Below, piece after piece: positions 54,355-63,373 of a DNA stretch of 64,000 bases (position 1 is its first letter; every line of letters starts with the position of its first letter). Made by a program: the position numbers and the translations under genes. The stretch is taken from positions 62,001 to 126,000 of the forward strand of contig NZ_JAUSRN010000004.1 in assembly GCF_030811855.1 (NCBI RefSeq), in the 5' to 3' direction. Below the pieces are notes generated by a model. It did not search any database. It had not been told where the DNA came from and saw only the letters and a program-made list of their open reading frames with translations. Origin of the DNA: Variovorax paradoxus. Its GTDB lineage: Bacteria; Pseudomonadota; Gammaproteobacteria; Burkholderiales; Burkholderiaceae_C.

Positions 54355-56322
54355 ATGACCGAGATCCGCAACGTCGCCGCCGACCTCGCGCGCTTCAAGC
54401 GCCGCGTGATCGTGATCGGCATGGTGGTGCTTTTCGCGTTCAGCTTGCTGGGCGCGCGGCTGGTGTACCTGCAGGTGGTGCGGCATGAAGACCTCGCCGA
54501 GCAGGCCGAGAGCAACCGCACGGCCATCGTGCCGGTGGTGCCCAACCGCGGCCTCATCCTCGACCGCAACGGCATCGTGCTGGCCTCGAACTATTCGGCC
54601 TACACGCTGGAGATCACGCCCTCCAAGGTAGGCGACGTCGACGAGACCATCGAAAGCCTGACGCAGGTGCTCGAGGTTTCGCCGCGCGACCGCCGCCGCT
54701 TCAAGCGCCTGCGGGAAGACTCGCGCAGTTTCGACTCCATTCCGATCCGCACCCGCCTGAGCGACGAGGAAGTGGCGCGCTTCGCGGCGCAGCGCTACCG
54801 CTTCCCGGGCGTGGAGATCAAGGCGCGGCTGTTCCGCAACTACCCGCATGCTGAGATCGCCTCGCACGTGCTCGGCTACATCGGCCGCATCAACCAGCGC
54901 GAGAAGACCGCGATGGAAGACTGGGCCGAGGAAGATCAGGCCAACTACAAGGGCACCGACTACATCGGCAAGCTGGGCATCGAGCAAAGCTACGAGAAGA
55001 CGCTGCACGGCCAGACCGGCGTGGAGCAGATGGAAACCTCGGCCGGCGGCCGCGCGGTGCGACGGCTCGCAAGCCATCCGGCCACGCCCGGCAACACGGT
55101 GATGCTGTCGCTCGACATCAAGCTGCAGAAGCTGGTGGAAGACATGTTCGGCGACCGGCGCGGCGCGCTGGTGGCCATCGATCCCAAGACCGGCGAGGTG
55201 CTGGCCTTCGTGAGCAAGCCGACTTTCGACCCCAACCTGTTCGTCGAAGGCATCGACACCGAAAGCTGGAAGGAGCTCAGCGAATCACTCGACAAGCCGC
55301 TGCTCAACCGCGCCCTTCGCGGCACCTACCCGCCCGGCTCGACCTACAAGCCCTTCATGGCGCTGGCCGCGCTGCAGACCGGCAAGCGCGGCCCGAACGT
55401 GGTGGTGAACGACCCCGGGTACTTCAACTTCGGCGGCCACCGCTTCGGCAGCCCCGAAGGCAACATCGGTGGTGTCGACATGCGCCGCTCGATCCAGCTG
55501 TCGAGCAACATCTACTACTACTCGCTGGCCAACGAGATGGGCGTGGACCTGATCCACGACTTCATGAAGCCGATGGGCTTCGGCCAGATCACCGGCATCG
55601 ACCTGGGCGGCGAGGTGCGCGGCGTGCTGCCGAGCACCGAGTGGAAGCGCAACGCCTACAAGCGGCCCGAGCAGAAGAAGTGGTATGCGGGTGAAACCAT
55701 TTCGCTGGGCATCGGCCAGGGCTACAACGCCTTCACCATGCTGCAGCTGGCGCAGGCGACGGCCATCGTGGCCGACGGCGGCATGAAGCACAAGCCGCAT
55801 CTGGTGCTGGCCACGCGCAACACAGTGAGCGGGCAGGTGGCGCAGGTGCCCCAGCCTCCGGCCGAGAACCTCGGCTACACCGCAGCCAACGTTGCGGTGA
55901 TTCGGGAAGGCCTCACCAGCGTGGTCACGAGTGGTACCGCGCGCAGCGTGTTCGCCGGTGCCAGTTACCAGGCGGCCGGCAAGACCGGCACCGCGCAGGC
56001 CGTGACGCAGGCACAGAACACAAAGTACAACGCGCGCGCGCTCGAAGAGCACCAACGCGACCACGCGTTGTTCATGGCCTTCGCGCCGGTCAACGATCCG
56101 AAGATCGCGCTGGCCGTGATCGTCGAGAACGCCGGCTGGGGCGCCGGCGCCGCGGCACCTATTGCGCGCCGCGTTTTCGACTACTGGCTGCTGGACCAGT
56201 ACCCGAGCGAGGCCGACATGGCCGCCATCAAGGTCGGCAAGGCAGCCGCCCCCATGGGCAAGCCGCGCGTAGCCAGCGAAGTGGCGTGGCCTGCGGCGGC
56301 TACTGCTGCAACCGCACCCTGA
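54355..56322 (+). CDS. mrdA: Penicillin-binding protein 2 (peptidoglycan transpeptidase)
   Basis: 655 residues. A single N-terminal membrane anchor (VIVIGMVVLFAFSLLGARLVYL), a PBP dimerisation domain (NRGLILDRNGIVLASNYSAY), and a transpeptidase domain with the SxxK nucleophile motif STYK, SSN (QLSSNIYYY) and KTGTAQ. It cross-links wall peptides in the periplasm during elongation, together with MreBCD and RodA. The C-terminal 30 residues are Ala-rich. Confidence 0.97.
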   Translation: MTEIRNVAADLARFKRRVIVIGMVVLFAFSLLGARLVYLQVVRHEDLAEQAESNRTAIVPVVPNRGLILDRNGIVLASNYSAYTLEITPSKVGDVDETIESLTQVLEVSPRDRRRFKRLREDSRSFDSIPIRTRLSDEEVARFAAQRYRFPGVEIKARLFRNYPHAEIASHVLGYIGRINQREKTAMEDWAEEDQANYKGTDYIGKLGIEQSYEKTLHGQTGVEQMETSAGGRAVRRLASHPATPGNTVMLSLDIKLQKLVEDMFGDRRGALVAIDPKTGEVLAFVSKPTFDPNLFVEGIDTESWKELSESLDKPLLNRALRGTYPPGSTYKPFMALAALQTGKRGPNVVVNDPGYFNFGGHRFGSPEGNIGGVDMRRSIQLSSNIYYYSLANEMGVDLIHDFMKPMGFGQITGIDLGGEVRGVLPSTEWKRNAYKRPEQKKWYAGETISLGIGQGYNAFTMLQLAQATAIVADGGMKHKPHLVLATRNTVSGQVAQVPQPPAENLGYTAANVAVIREGLTSVVTSGTARSVFAGASYQAAGKTGTAQAVTQAQNTKYNARALEEHQRDHALFMAFAPVNDPKIALAVIVENAGWGAGAAAPIARRVFDYWLLDQYPSEADMAAIKVGKAAAPMGKPRVASEVAWPAAATAATAP

Positions 56323-56329
56323 ATGCTTG

Positions 56330-56442
56330 CTCCCTCTCCTCTGGGAGAGGGTGGGGGTGAGGGCACTGTGCCGCCGATAAAGTGCGGCGCTCATACGACG
56401 GCCGCTACCCTCACCCTAGCCCTCTCCCGGAGGGAGAGGGAA
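56330..56442. repeat. REP-like compound palindrome, copy B
   Basis: Arms CTCCCTCTCCTCTGGGAG and CTCTCCCGGAGGGAGAG flank a central GTGCCGCCGATAAAGTGCGG. This core matches the core of copy A (32887-32907) in reverse orientation with a single difference. It lies between the convergent ends of mrdA and the fumarylacetoacetase gene, so it may also act as a bidirectional transcription barrier. Confidence 0.8.
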
Positions 56443-56464
56443 CAACGCGGGGAGGGGGTGAACC

Positions 56465-57736
56465 TCAGGCCACCACCGTGCCGCTGACTTCACCCAACCC
56501 GATCCGCACCGCCCCCGCGCGCTCGCAATAACCGCGCATGACCAGCGTGTCGCCATCTTCGAGAAAGGTGCGCTTCTCGCCGTTGGGCAAGGTGATCGCC
56601 TGCTTGCCGCCCAATGTGAGCTCGATCAGCGAACCCGCCTCGTCGGGCTTGGAGCCCGAGAGCGTGCCCGAGCCCAGCATGTCGCCGGGCTGCAGGTTGC
56701 AGCCGTTCACGGTGTGGTGCGTGACGAGCTGCGCGGCGGTCCAGTAGGCGGCCTCGGTAGTGTTGCCGCGCGTGAGCCGTGCGGGCGCTTCACCGGCGGC
56801 GCGCATCTTTGCGGTCTGCAGCAACACCTCGAGCGTGATGTCGAGCGCGCCGCTTTCGCGATTGGAGGGCGCATCGAGGTACGGCAGCGGCTGCGGGTCT
56901 CCCGCCGGGCGCTCGAACTTGGCGCGGAACGGTGCCAGCGCTTCCATGGTCACGATCCACGGCGAGAGCGTGCTCGCGAAGTTCTTCGAGAGAAACGGCC
57001 CGAGCGGCTGGTATTCCCAGGCTTGCAGGTCACGCGCCGACCAGTCGTTAAGCAGGGTCACGCCGAACAGATGGTCTTCGGCCTCGCCGATCGCAATCGG
57101 CTCGCCGAGCGCGTTGCCGCGTCCGACAAAGAAGCCAAGCTCCAGTTCGTAGTCGAGCCGCTTCGACGGGCCGAAGCTGGGCTCGGCCGCATCCGGCGCC
57201 TTGGTCTGCCCCTGCGGACGCTTGAACACCTGCCCGCTCACGCAAATGGACGATGCGCGGCCGTGATAGCCGATGGGCACCCACTTGTAGTTGGGCATCA
57301 GCGGCTGGTCGGGTCGGAACAGCTTGCCGATGGTGGTCGCGTGATGGATACCGGTGTAGAAGTCGGTGTAGTCGCCGATGCGGCAAGGCACGGTCATCTC
57401 GGCCTTGACCTGCGGCAGCAGCGCCTTCGACCATGCGGCCTCTTTGCCGCTGCCTTCGGCAAGGCCGGCGGAGAGCGCGGCGCGCAGGGCCTGGCGGTCT
57501 TTCGCGCTCGCGCTCATCAGCGCGTTCATGTCGTCGGTGTCGACCAGGCCAGCGGCACGCAGGTCGAACACCTGGTCGCCGATGGCAACCCCGATGCGAT
57601 AGCCTTCCTCGGTGCCCGCCGCGCGGAAGCGGCCAAAGGGCAGGTTCTGGATCGGAAAGTCGCAGCCGGGCTCGTTGGCCGAAGCAACCCAGCTGCGCAG
57701 CTTGGGGTCATGGGTGGCGTTCAATGCGGTGGTCAT
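56465..57736 (-). CDS. fahA: Fumarylacetoacetase
   Basis: 423 residues from the ATG at 57736. An N-terminal SH3-like domain and a C-terminal FAH catalytic domain with DFYTGIHHATTIGKLFRP, GYHGRASSICVSGQ, LDYELELGFFVG (metal-ligand Glu/Asp), LLNDWSARDLQAWEYQPLGPF and GDMLGSGTLSG. It splits fumarylacetoacetate into fumarate and acetoacetate, the last step of homogentisate breakdown. Directly downstream of hmgA (29 bp). No maleylacetoacetate isomerase gene is present in the window. Confidence 0.96.
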   Translation of the reverse strand: MTTALNATHDPKLRSWVASANEPGCDFPIQNLPFGRFRAAGTEEGYRIGVAIGDQVFDLRAAGLVDTDDMNALMSASAKDRQALRAALSAGLAEGSGKEAAWSKALLPQVKAEMTVPCRIGDYTDFYTGIHHATTIGKLFRPDQPLMPNYKWVPIGYHGRASSICVSGQVFKRPQGQTKAPDAAEPSFGPSKRLDYELELGFFVGRGNALGEPIAIGEAEDHLFGVTLLNDWSARDLQAWEYQPLGPFLSKNFASTLSPWIVTMEALAPFRAKFERPAGDPQPLPYLDAPSNRESGALDITLEVLLQTAKMRAAGEAPARLTRGNTTEAAYWTAAQLVTHHTVNGCNLQPGDMLGSGTLSGSKPDEAGSLIELTLGGKQAITLPNGEKRTFLEDGDTLVMRGYCERAGAVRIGLGEVSGTVVA

Positions 57737-57765
57737 GAATGTCTTTCTGTGAGTGTCCAACGAGA

Positions 57766-59091
57766 TCACGGCTTGAACTGGTCCTGGAGGCCAGCCCAGC
57801 AGTCCGCATAGTCGGTATCGAGCGCCGGGCTCTGGAGCGCAAAGTTCGTCGGAATGAAGCGGAAGCGGCTCTCGAACATGAAGGCCAGCGTGTTGTCCAG
57901 CTTGTGCGGCTTCAGGTCGGAGTGCGCGGCCTTGTCGAAGGCTTCCTCGTCGGGCCCGTGCGGCACCATGCAGTTGTGCAGGCTCGCGCCGCCGGGCTTG
58001 AAGCCGCCTGGCTTGGCGTCGTACTCGCCCAGCACCAGACCCATGAATTCGCTCATCAGGTTGCGGTGGAACCATGGCGGACGGAAGGTGTTCTCCATCA
58101 CCATCCAGCGCGGCGGGAAGATCACGAAGTCGCAGTTCGCGGTGCCGGGCGTGTCGGTGGGCGAGGTCAGCACGGTGAAGATCGACGGATCGGGATGGTC
58201 GAAGCTGATCGAGCCGATGACCATGAAATTGGCCGTGTCGTACTTCACCGGCGCCAGGTTGCCGTGCCATGCGACCACGTTGAAGGGCGACTGCTTCGTC
58301 GGCGCCTTCCAGAAGCGGCCGCCGAACTTCTTGACGAGTTCATAGGCGCCGCCGTCTTCCTCGAAAGCCGCCACGGGCGCCTGGAAGTCGCGCGCGTTGG
58401 CCAGGCCGTTGGAGCCGATGGGCCCGAGCTCGGGCAGGCGGAAATGCGCGCCGTAGTTCTCGCAGACATAGCCGCGGGAGGGCCCCGCGCCAGCGTCCGA
58501 ATCCGGCAGCGCCACCTTGAACACCATGCCGCGCGGCAGCAGCGCAATTTCGCCGGGCTTCACGTCGAGCACGCCGAGCTCGGTCGTGATCACGAGGCGG
58601 CCCTGCTGCGGCACGACGAGCATCTCGCCGTCGGCGTTGACAAAAGCGCGGCGCTCCATCGAGCGGCCCGCCAGGTACATGAGCGAGCCGATGCCCACCT
58701 GCGCTTCGGCGTCGCCGTTGGCCGCGATCGTGTGCATGCCGTCGATGAAGTCGGCCTCGGCCGCGCCGTCCAGCGGCAGCGGATGCCAGCGCAGCGGCTC
58801 GGGCGGCAGCGCGATCTCGCGGTCGGCGCCGGTGGTCCAGTGCGCCTGCGCGTACGGCTGGTAGCGGCCCGACACCACCGAGGGCTGACGCCGGTAGAGC
58901 CAGGTGCGGCGGTTCTCGCGGCGCGGCGCGGTAAAGGCAGTACCCGAAAGCAATTCGGTGTACAGGTCGAAGGGCGCGCGCTGCGGGTTGTTGCGGCCCT
59001 GCGGCAGGGCGCCCGCGACGGCCTCGCTGGCGTACTCGTTGCCGAAGCCGCTTTGATAGAGCCGTTCGGTGGCGGGAGTTGCGGTGGTCAT
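57766..59091 (-). CDS. hmgA: Homogentisate 1,2-dioxygenase
   Basis: 441 residues from the ATG at 59091. Iron-ligand and active-site regions are visible: [30 protein letters not shown] and [18 protein letters not shown]. It opens the homogentisate ring to maleylacetoacetate in the cytoplasm. It lies between the DUF2783 gene (31 bp) and fahA. Confidence 0.97.
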   Translation of the reverse strand: MTTATPATERLYQSGFGNEYASEAVAGALPQGRNNPQRAPFDLYTELLSGTAFTAPRRENRRTWLYRRQPSVVSGRYQPYAQAHWTTGADREIALPPEPLRWHPLPLDGAAEADFIDGMHTIAANGDAEAQVGIGSLMYLAGRSMERRAFVNADGEMLVVPQQGRLVITTELGVLDVKPGEIALLPRGMVFKVALPDSDAGAGPSRGYVCENYGAHFRLPELGPIGSNGLANARDFQAPVAAFEEDGGAYELVKKFGGRFWKAPTKQSPFNVVAWHGNLAPVKYDTANFMVIGSISFDHPDPSIFTVLTSPTDTPGTANCDFVIFPPRWMVMENTFRPPWFHRNLMSEFMGLVLGEYDAKPGGFKPGGASLHNCMVPHGPDEEAFDKAAHSDLKPHKLDNTLAFMFESRFRFIPTNFALQSPALDTDYADCWAGLQDQFKP

Positions 59092-59122
59092 GGTGTCCTC
59101 ATGAGATGGCTGTTTGGACGGG

Positions 59123-59317
59123 TTACTTCGCCGCGTCGAGTGCTTCGCGCAGCACGGCGAGCGAGCCGATGTGGTTGGCCAGCACCAGCACGAGGCGCGC
59201 GTTGTAGGCATTGCTCTCTTCGGTGGAAAGACCCTGATGCGCCTCGATCAGCGCCTCGTAGAAATCATCCGGCGCTTCGAGGTTCGGCGCCGTGTTCAGG
59301 TGTTGTTGCTGTTGCAT
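59123..59317 (-). CDS. DUF2783 small protein; possible coupling protein of the monooxygenase
   Basis: 64 residues of the DUF2783 family ([36 protein letters not shown]), all helical. It is sandwiched between the flavin monooxygenase gene (8 bp) and hmgA. In Pseudomonas putida U, 3-hydroxyphenylacetate 6-hydroxylase consists of a flavoprotein (MhaA) and a small coupling protein (MhaB) feeding homogentisate to HmgA. The size and position fit MhaB, but I could not compare the sequences. Confidence 0.8.
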   Translation of the reverse strand: MQQQQHLNTAPNLEAPDDFYEALIEAHQGLSTEESNAYNARLVLVLANHIGSLAVLREALDAAK

Positions 59318-59325
59318 GGTGGTGC

Positions 59326-60963
59326 TCAAGTCTTTGCCAATGCGTGGTCGATGGCGGCGCGGATGTTCTCTGCCGTGGGATGCCGCCAGCGCGCGCACAC
59401 ATGCTGGTCGGGCCGCAGCAGGTAGACGGTGCCGGGCTGCGCGTCGTAGCGCCGCGTGGCCAGTTCGCCTTCGGGCGATGCGCCTTGCACGTGCACGACG
59501 TGCAGCGGAAAGTCGCAGGCCTTCAGCGCCTGCAGGCTGCGCTCGGCCGCCTCGCCGGTGCCGAACAGCAGCGCGGTGAATCGCACCGCGTGGCATTCGC
59601 GCAGCAGCCAGCCGGCGCTGCCGTCGGCGCGCATGAGCGGCGCATCGGCCGCCGCGGCGCCAGGCACCATCGCACCTGCGAACGCATCGCAGTCGGGCGT
59701 GTTGAGCGGAGAGTCGCGCAGCACCGCGGGCACCGAAAGCCGCCCGCTGTTGACCAGCGTGCGTGCGAAGGCATGGCGCTTGGTGAGCTCCAGCACTGCG
59801 TCGCGGAACAGGCGGCTCACTTCGCTCTTGGGCGTGATGAAGTCGGTGGCGCGCGTGGAGTTGCGGATGTTCTCGTCGGCCGCGTATTCGCGCTCGCTCG
59901 CATAGCTGTCGAGCAGCGCATCGGGCGCGTCGCCCTCGAGCACCGCGGCAAGTTTCCACGCGAGGTTGTCGGCGTCCTGCACGCCCGAGTTGGCACCGCG
60001 CGCGCCGAAGGGCGACACCCCGTGCGCCGAGTCGCCCGCGAACAGCACGCGGCCATGGCGGAAGTGCTCCATGCGCTGGCACGCAAAGGTGTACACGCTG
60101 GCCCAGCCGATCTGGAACTGCACGCCCTCGAAGCCGATGCTGTCGAGCAACGCGCGCACACGCGGCGTGATGTTCTCGGGCTTGCGTTCTTCCACCGGAT
60201 CGGCGTCCCAGCCGAGCTGGAAGTCGACGCGCCACATGCCGTCGGCCTGCTTGTGCAGCAGCACGCTCTGGCCGGGGTGGAACGGGGGATCGAACCAGAA
60301 GCGGCGCTCTGTCGGAAGCTGAGCGTCCATCGTGATGTCCGCGATGAGGAAGCGGTCGCGGAACACGCGGCCCTTGGCTTCGAGGCCCATGAGTTGCCGC
60401 ATGTTGGAGCGCGAGCCGTCGCAGGCGCCAACGTAATCGGCCGCTAGCTGGTAGCTGCCCTCGGGCGTCTCGACCGTGAGCATCGCGGCGTCTTCGGTTT
60501 GCGCGATGCCGGTGACCTTGTTGTTCCAGCGCAGGTCGATCAGCGGCAGTGCGGCCGCGCGCTCGACGAGATAGCCCTCGACGTAATACTGCTGCAGGTT
60601 GATGAACGCGGGGCGCTCGTGACCGGGCTCGGGCAGCAGGTCGAAGCGATAGACCTGCTCGTTGTGGAAGAACACCTTGCCGACGTGCCATGACACGCCC
60701 TTGTCGACCATGCGGTCGCCGCAGCCGAGGCGGTCGAACACCTCGAGCGTGCGCTTGGCAAAGCAGATCGCGCGCGAGCCGCTGGAGAGGGTGTTGTCGT
60801 TGTCGAGCAGCACCACGCGAATGCCGCGCAGCGCAAGATCGATGGCCAGCGCGAGGCCGACCGGACCGGCGCCGACGATCACCACAGGGTGACGGGCGGG
60901 CGCGGCCGCGTCCTGGTCTGCGTGGCGCTTGTAGTCGAAGCGCAGGCTTTGATAGTCGATCAC
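59326..60963 (-). CDS. FAD-dependent aromatic monooxygenase (MhpA/MhaA-like)
   Basis: 545 residues from a GTG at 60963, with GGAG 8-9 nt upstream. Group A flavoprotein hydroxylase: the FAD motif GAGPVGL near residue 31, DG in the YVGACDGSRSNMRQ stretch, and GRVLFAGDSAHGVSPFGARGANSGVQDA for the second FAD site. The C-terminal thioredoxin-like extension is typical of phenol/MhpA-type hydroxylases. Given its place upstream of hmgA, the product is probably homogentisate, made from 3- or possibly 4-hydroxyphenylacetate (inference). Confidence 0.87.
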   Translation of the reverse strand: MIDYQSLRFDYKRHADQDAAAPARHPVVIVGAGPVGLALAIDLALRGIRVVLLDNDNTLSSGSRAICFAKRTLEVFDRLGCGDRMVDKGVSWHVGKVFFHNEQVYRFDLLPEPGHERPAFINLQQYYVEGYLVERAAALPLIDLRWNNKVTGIAQTEDAAMLTVETPEGSYQLAADYVGACDGSRSNMRQLMGLEAKGRVFRDRFLIADITMDAQLPTERRFWFDPPFHPGQSVLLHKQADGMWRVDFQLGWDADPVEERKPENITPRVRALLDSIGFEGVQFQIGWASVYTFACQRMEHFRHGRVLFAGDSAHGVSPFGARGANSGVQDADNLAWKLAAVLEGDAPDALLDSYASEREYAADENIRNSTRATDFITPKSEVSRLFRDAVLELTKRHAFARTLVNSGRLSVPAVLRDSPLNTPDCDAFAGAMVPGAAAADAPLMRADGSAGWLLRECHAVRFTALLFGTGEAAERSLQALKACDFPLHVVHVQGASPEGELATRRYDAQPGTVYLLRPDQHVCARWRHPTAENIRAAIDHALAKT

Positions 60964-60984
60964 GTGTTGTCTCCGTGTCTTTGT

Positions 60985-61091
60985 CTTGCCCTTCCCCCTT
61001 TGGGGGAAGGCTGGGATGGGGGCTCGGCGGCGCTCGAAGTTGGCGCTCTGCCTGCCCCCACCCCAGCCCTCCCCCAGAGGGGGAGGGAGCA
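60985..61091. repeat. REP-like compound palindrome, copy C
   Basis: Arms CCCTTCCCCCTTTGGGGGA and CCCTCCCCCAGAGGGGGAGG flank GATGGGGGC/GCCCCCACCCC. It is related to copies A and B in the outer arms (GGGGGC...GCCCCC pairing, AGGGAGC end) but lacks their GATAAAG core. It lies in the 133-bp gap between the MBL-fold gene and the monooxygenase gene, both on the minus strand. Confidence 0.7.
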
Positions 61092-61096
61092 ATACC

Positions 61097-62056
61097 TCAG
61101 CCTTCCAATGCCTTCCACATCTCGATGTCCCGCTCCGCCGTCCACACGCGCGGGTCGGCGTGACCCGACGCTTCGTCATATGCGCGGCTCACGTCGAACG
61201 GCATGCAGTGGTCGAAGATCACCCACTGGCTGTACTTGGGCTTGAGCTTCGCGTAGGTGTCCTTGTAGACCGTGTTCAGGTCGCGGCCGGCCTTCACGCC
61301 CTCTTGCACGCTGGCATACACGTCGGAGATGAAGTTGCGCGTGCCCGTCAGACCCTCGGCTACTTCGGCGGGCGTGGTGAGCGCAGCGCCGCGGCCGGGC
61401 ACCAGCGCGGCGGGCTTGAGCGCGGCGATGTTGTCCAGCGTCTGCGGCCAGTCCTGGAAGTAGGCATCGCCCGCGTACGGCGTGGCGCCAAACTCGACCA
61501 GGTCGCCCGAGAGCAGCGTGCGCTCCTCTGGCAGCCACACGACGGTGTCGCCCTTGGTGTGGCCGCGGCCCAGCTGAATCAACTGCACCTCGAGCTTGCC
61601 CAGCCACAGCGTCATCTTGCCGGTGAAAGTCATGGTGGGCCAGGTCAGGCCCGGCGGCACGGTCTCCACGTTCTGGAACAGGCGTGGGAAGCGGCCGATC
61701 TCGCTGGCCTTGTCCTGCTCGCCGCGCTCCACGATCAGGTCGCGCGTGTCCTGGCTGGCCAGGATGTGCTCGGCCCCGTAGCCGGCCGCGCCCAGCACGC
61801 GCACCGCGTGATAGTGCGTGAGCACCACGTACTTGATGGGCTTGTCGGTCACCTCGCGGATGCGGCGCACCACGTCGGCCGCCATGGCCGGCGTGGCCTG
61901 GGTGTCGGCCACCAGCACGCAATCGTCACCGATCACGATGCCGGTGTTGGGGTCACCCTCGGCGGTATAGGCCCAGGCGTGCTCCGAGATCTGGCTGAAG
62001 GTGATCTTCTTTTCTTCCATGTCGGCCTGGCTGGCGAACTTCTTGGCTTGGCTCAT
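61097..62056 (-). CDS. MBL-fold hydrolase with a degenerate metal motif
   Basis: 319 residues. Metallo-beta-lactamase fold markers are GIVIGDDCVLVADTQATPAMA, the THYHAVR loop at residues 80-86, GRGHTKGDTVVWLPE and LLSGDLVEFGATP. The usual HxHxDH is here HYHAVR, so the Asp and last His of metal site 2 are replaced by Val and Arg. It may bind one metal or use a different mechanism. It is encoded with the homogentisate genes and divergent from the IclR gene. A lactone or thioester intermediate is a possible substrate, but nothing in the sequence decides it. Confidence 0.85.
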   Translation of the reverse strand: MSQAKKFASQADMEEKKITFSQISEHAWAYTAEGDPNTGIVIGDDCVLVADTQATPAMAADVVRRIREVTDKPIKYVVLTHYHAVRVLGAAGYGAEHILASQDTRDLIVERGEQDKASEIGRFPRLFQNVETVPPGLTWPTMTFTGKMTLWLGKLEVQLIQLGRGHTKGDTVVWLPEERTLLSGDLVEFGATPYAGDAYFQDWPQTLDNIAALKPAALVPGRGAALTTPAEVAEGLTGTRNFISDVYASVQEGVKAGRDLNTVYKDTYAKLKPKYSQWVIFDHCMPFDVSRAYDEASGHADPRVWTAERDIEMWKALEG

Positions 62057-62080
62057 TGGTCTGTCTCCGTCGAATGGTGA

Positions 62081-62115
62081 GTGAATTTTAATTCGTCTAA
62101 AGCGAATGAATTCAC
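62081..62115. promoter_or_regulatory. Operator-like inverted repeat in the MBL-iclR divergent region
   Basis: Symmetric elements GTGAATT (62081) and ATTCG (62091) pair with CGAAT (62103) and AATTCAC (62109) around a 7-bp centre. This 35-bp, unusually AT-rich repeat lies between the divergent starts at 62056 and 62204. A second small palindrome CGAATTTTCG follows at 62122. IclR-family regulators bind such sites, and HmgR of homogentisate pathways is an IclR-type repressor. Confidence 0.6.
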
Positions 62116-62203
62116 GGTTAACGAATTTTCGAAGTGTAAGCCCCAGATCGGTTAATGTCTAATCCCTTCTTCATGAACGAACAATCAGACGCCAAGGCGG
62201 GCC

Positions 62204-63067
62204 ATGACAGCCAGTGAAACCGACCGCGCCGCCCAGCGCGGCATCCAGAGCATCGAGGTGGGTGGCCAGCTGCTGCGCGCGCTGGTGCACCACGGCCGGC
62301 CGATGGCGCTGAAAGACCTGGCGCGGGAAGCCGACATGACGGCCGCCAAGGCCCACCCCTACATGGTGAGCTTCGGGCGGCTCGGCCTGATCGAGCAGGA
62401 CCGCGCCAGCGGCCACTATCTGCTCGGCCCGCTGGCCTTGCAACTGGGGCTCATCAGCCTGCAGCAGGCCGACCCGGTGCACATTGCGACGCCGCTCATC
62501 GCCGAGGTGGCCCAGCGCCTCGGCCACACGGTGGCGCTCGCGGTCTGGGGCGCGCGCGGCGCCACTATCGTGCGAACAGCCGAATCTCCTTCGCCCGTGC
62601 ACGTGAACATGCGGCACGGCACGGTGTTTTCGCTCACCAACACGGCCTCGGGCCGAATTTTTGCCGCCTACCTCGGCGCCGACACGGTCAGGCAGTTGCT
62701 AGACGCCGAGCGCCAGCGCGAGAAGCAGCGCAATTCCGGCGAGCAGCCGATGGAGGCCGGCATGCCGCCCCAGCCGCCACTGCCATCGTGGAGCGACTTC
62801 GAGCGCCAGCTGCAGGAAGTGCGGCTGCACGGCATCAGCCGTTCCGAAGGGGAGGTGATCGAAGGCGTGAGCGCCATGGCTGCGCCGGTGTTCGACCACA
62901 CCGGTGCGATCGTGCTGTCGGTCACGGCCATCGGCCCGGCCGCGATTTTCGACACCGCCTGGGACGGCGAAATTGCACGCGCGCTCAAGGCCTGCGCGGT
63001 CGCAGTCTCGGGGCGGCTGGGTGCAACGTCGGCGGGAAAAAACGCTTCCGCAAGATCGGATTCGTGA
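62204..63067 (+). CDS. IclR-family transcriptional regulator
   Basis: 287 residues. An N-terminal winged helix (QSIEVGGQLLRALVHHGRPMALKDLAREADMTAAKAHPYMVSF) and a C-terminal IclR effector domain (LGHTVALAVWGARGATIVR, LTNTASGRIFAAYLG, GISRSEGEVIEGVSAMAAPVFD). A Gln/Glu/Pro-rich insertion of about 20 residues is present near residue 180. It is divergent from the homogentisate operon, so it is the likely regulator, comparable to HmgR. The ligand is unknown. Confidence 0.92.
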   Translation: MTASETDRAAQRGIQSIEVGGQLLRALVHHGRPMALKDLAREADMTAAKAHPYMVSFGRLGLIEQDRASGHYLLGPLALQLGLISLQQADPVHIATPLIAEVAQRLGHTVALAVWGARGATIVRTAESPSPVHVNMRHGTVFSLTNTASGRIFAAYLGADTVRQLLDAERQREKQRNSGEQPMEAGMPPQPPLPSWSDFERQLQEVRLHGISRSEGEVIEGVSAMAAPVFDHTGAIVLSVTAIGPAAIFDTAWDGEIARALKACAVAVSGRLGATSAGKNASARSDS

Positions 63068-63103
63068 CGCTGGGCGCCGGCTTCCCTGACGGATAGAGCG
63101 CGC

Positions 63104-63325
63104 TCAGCCTTTCTTGCCGCCCAGCAGCACCAGCGCGCCGCCCACCACGATGGCGGCCACGCTCGCCCAGGCCGGGAAGTTGACCTGCTGCTTTTCCTTC
63201 ACCGAGAACTCCAGCGGACCCAGCTTGGCCTGGTGCGTTTCCTTCGTGAAGCTGAAGCCGCCGAGCCCGAGCCCCGCGATGCCTGCGACGACGAGCAGGA
63301 TGCCGATGATGCGAGTTGCGTTCAT
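63104..63325 (-). CDS. DUF3185-family small membrane protein
   Basis: 73 residues with two membrane helices (IIGILLVVAGIAGLGLGGFSF and WASVAAIVVGGALVLLGG) and a short polar loop between (KETHQAKLGPLEFSVKEKQQ). This matches the DUF3185 layout. Function unknown. It lies 48 bp downstream of the auxiliary lipoprotein gene on the same strand. Confidence 0.85.
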   Translation of the reverse strand: MNATRIIGILLVVAGIAGLGLGGFSFTKETHQAKLGPLEFSVKEKQQVNFPAWASVAAIVVGGALVLLGGKKG

Positions 63326-63373
63326 GGTGGGTCTCCTCCGGTGATGAAAATTCGCCTTGCCTGTGAACCGAGC

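Noticed and set aside
57739..60447. Long open frame (about 902 codons) on the plus strand
   Set aside because: Antisense to hmgA, the DUF2783 gene and the monooxygenase gene; no family motif, and composition typical of a shadow frame.
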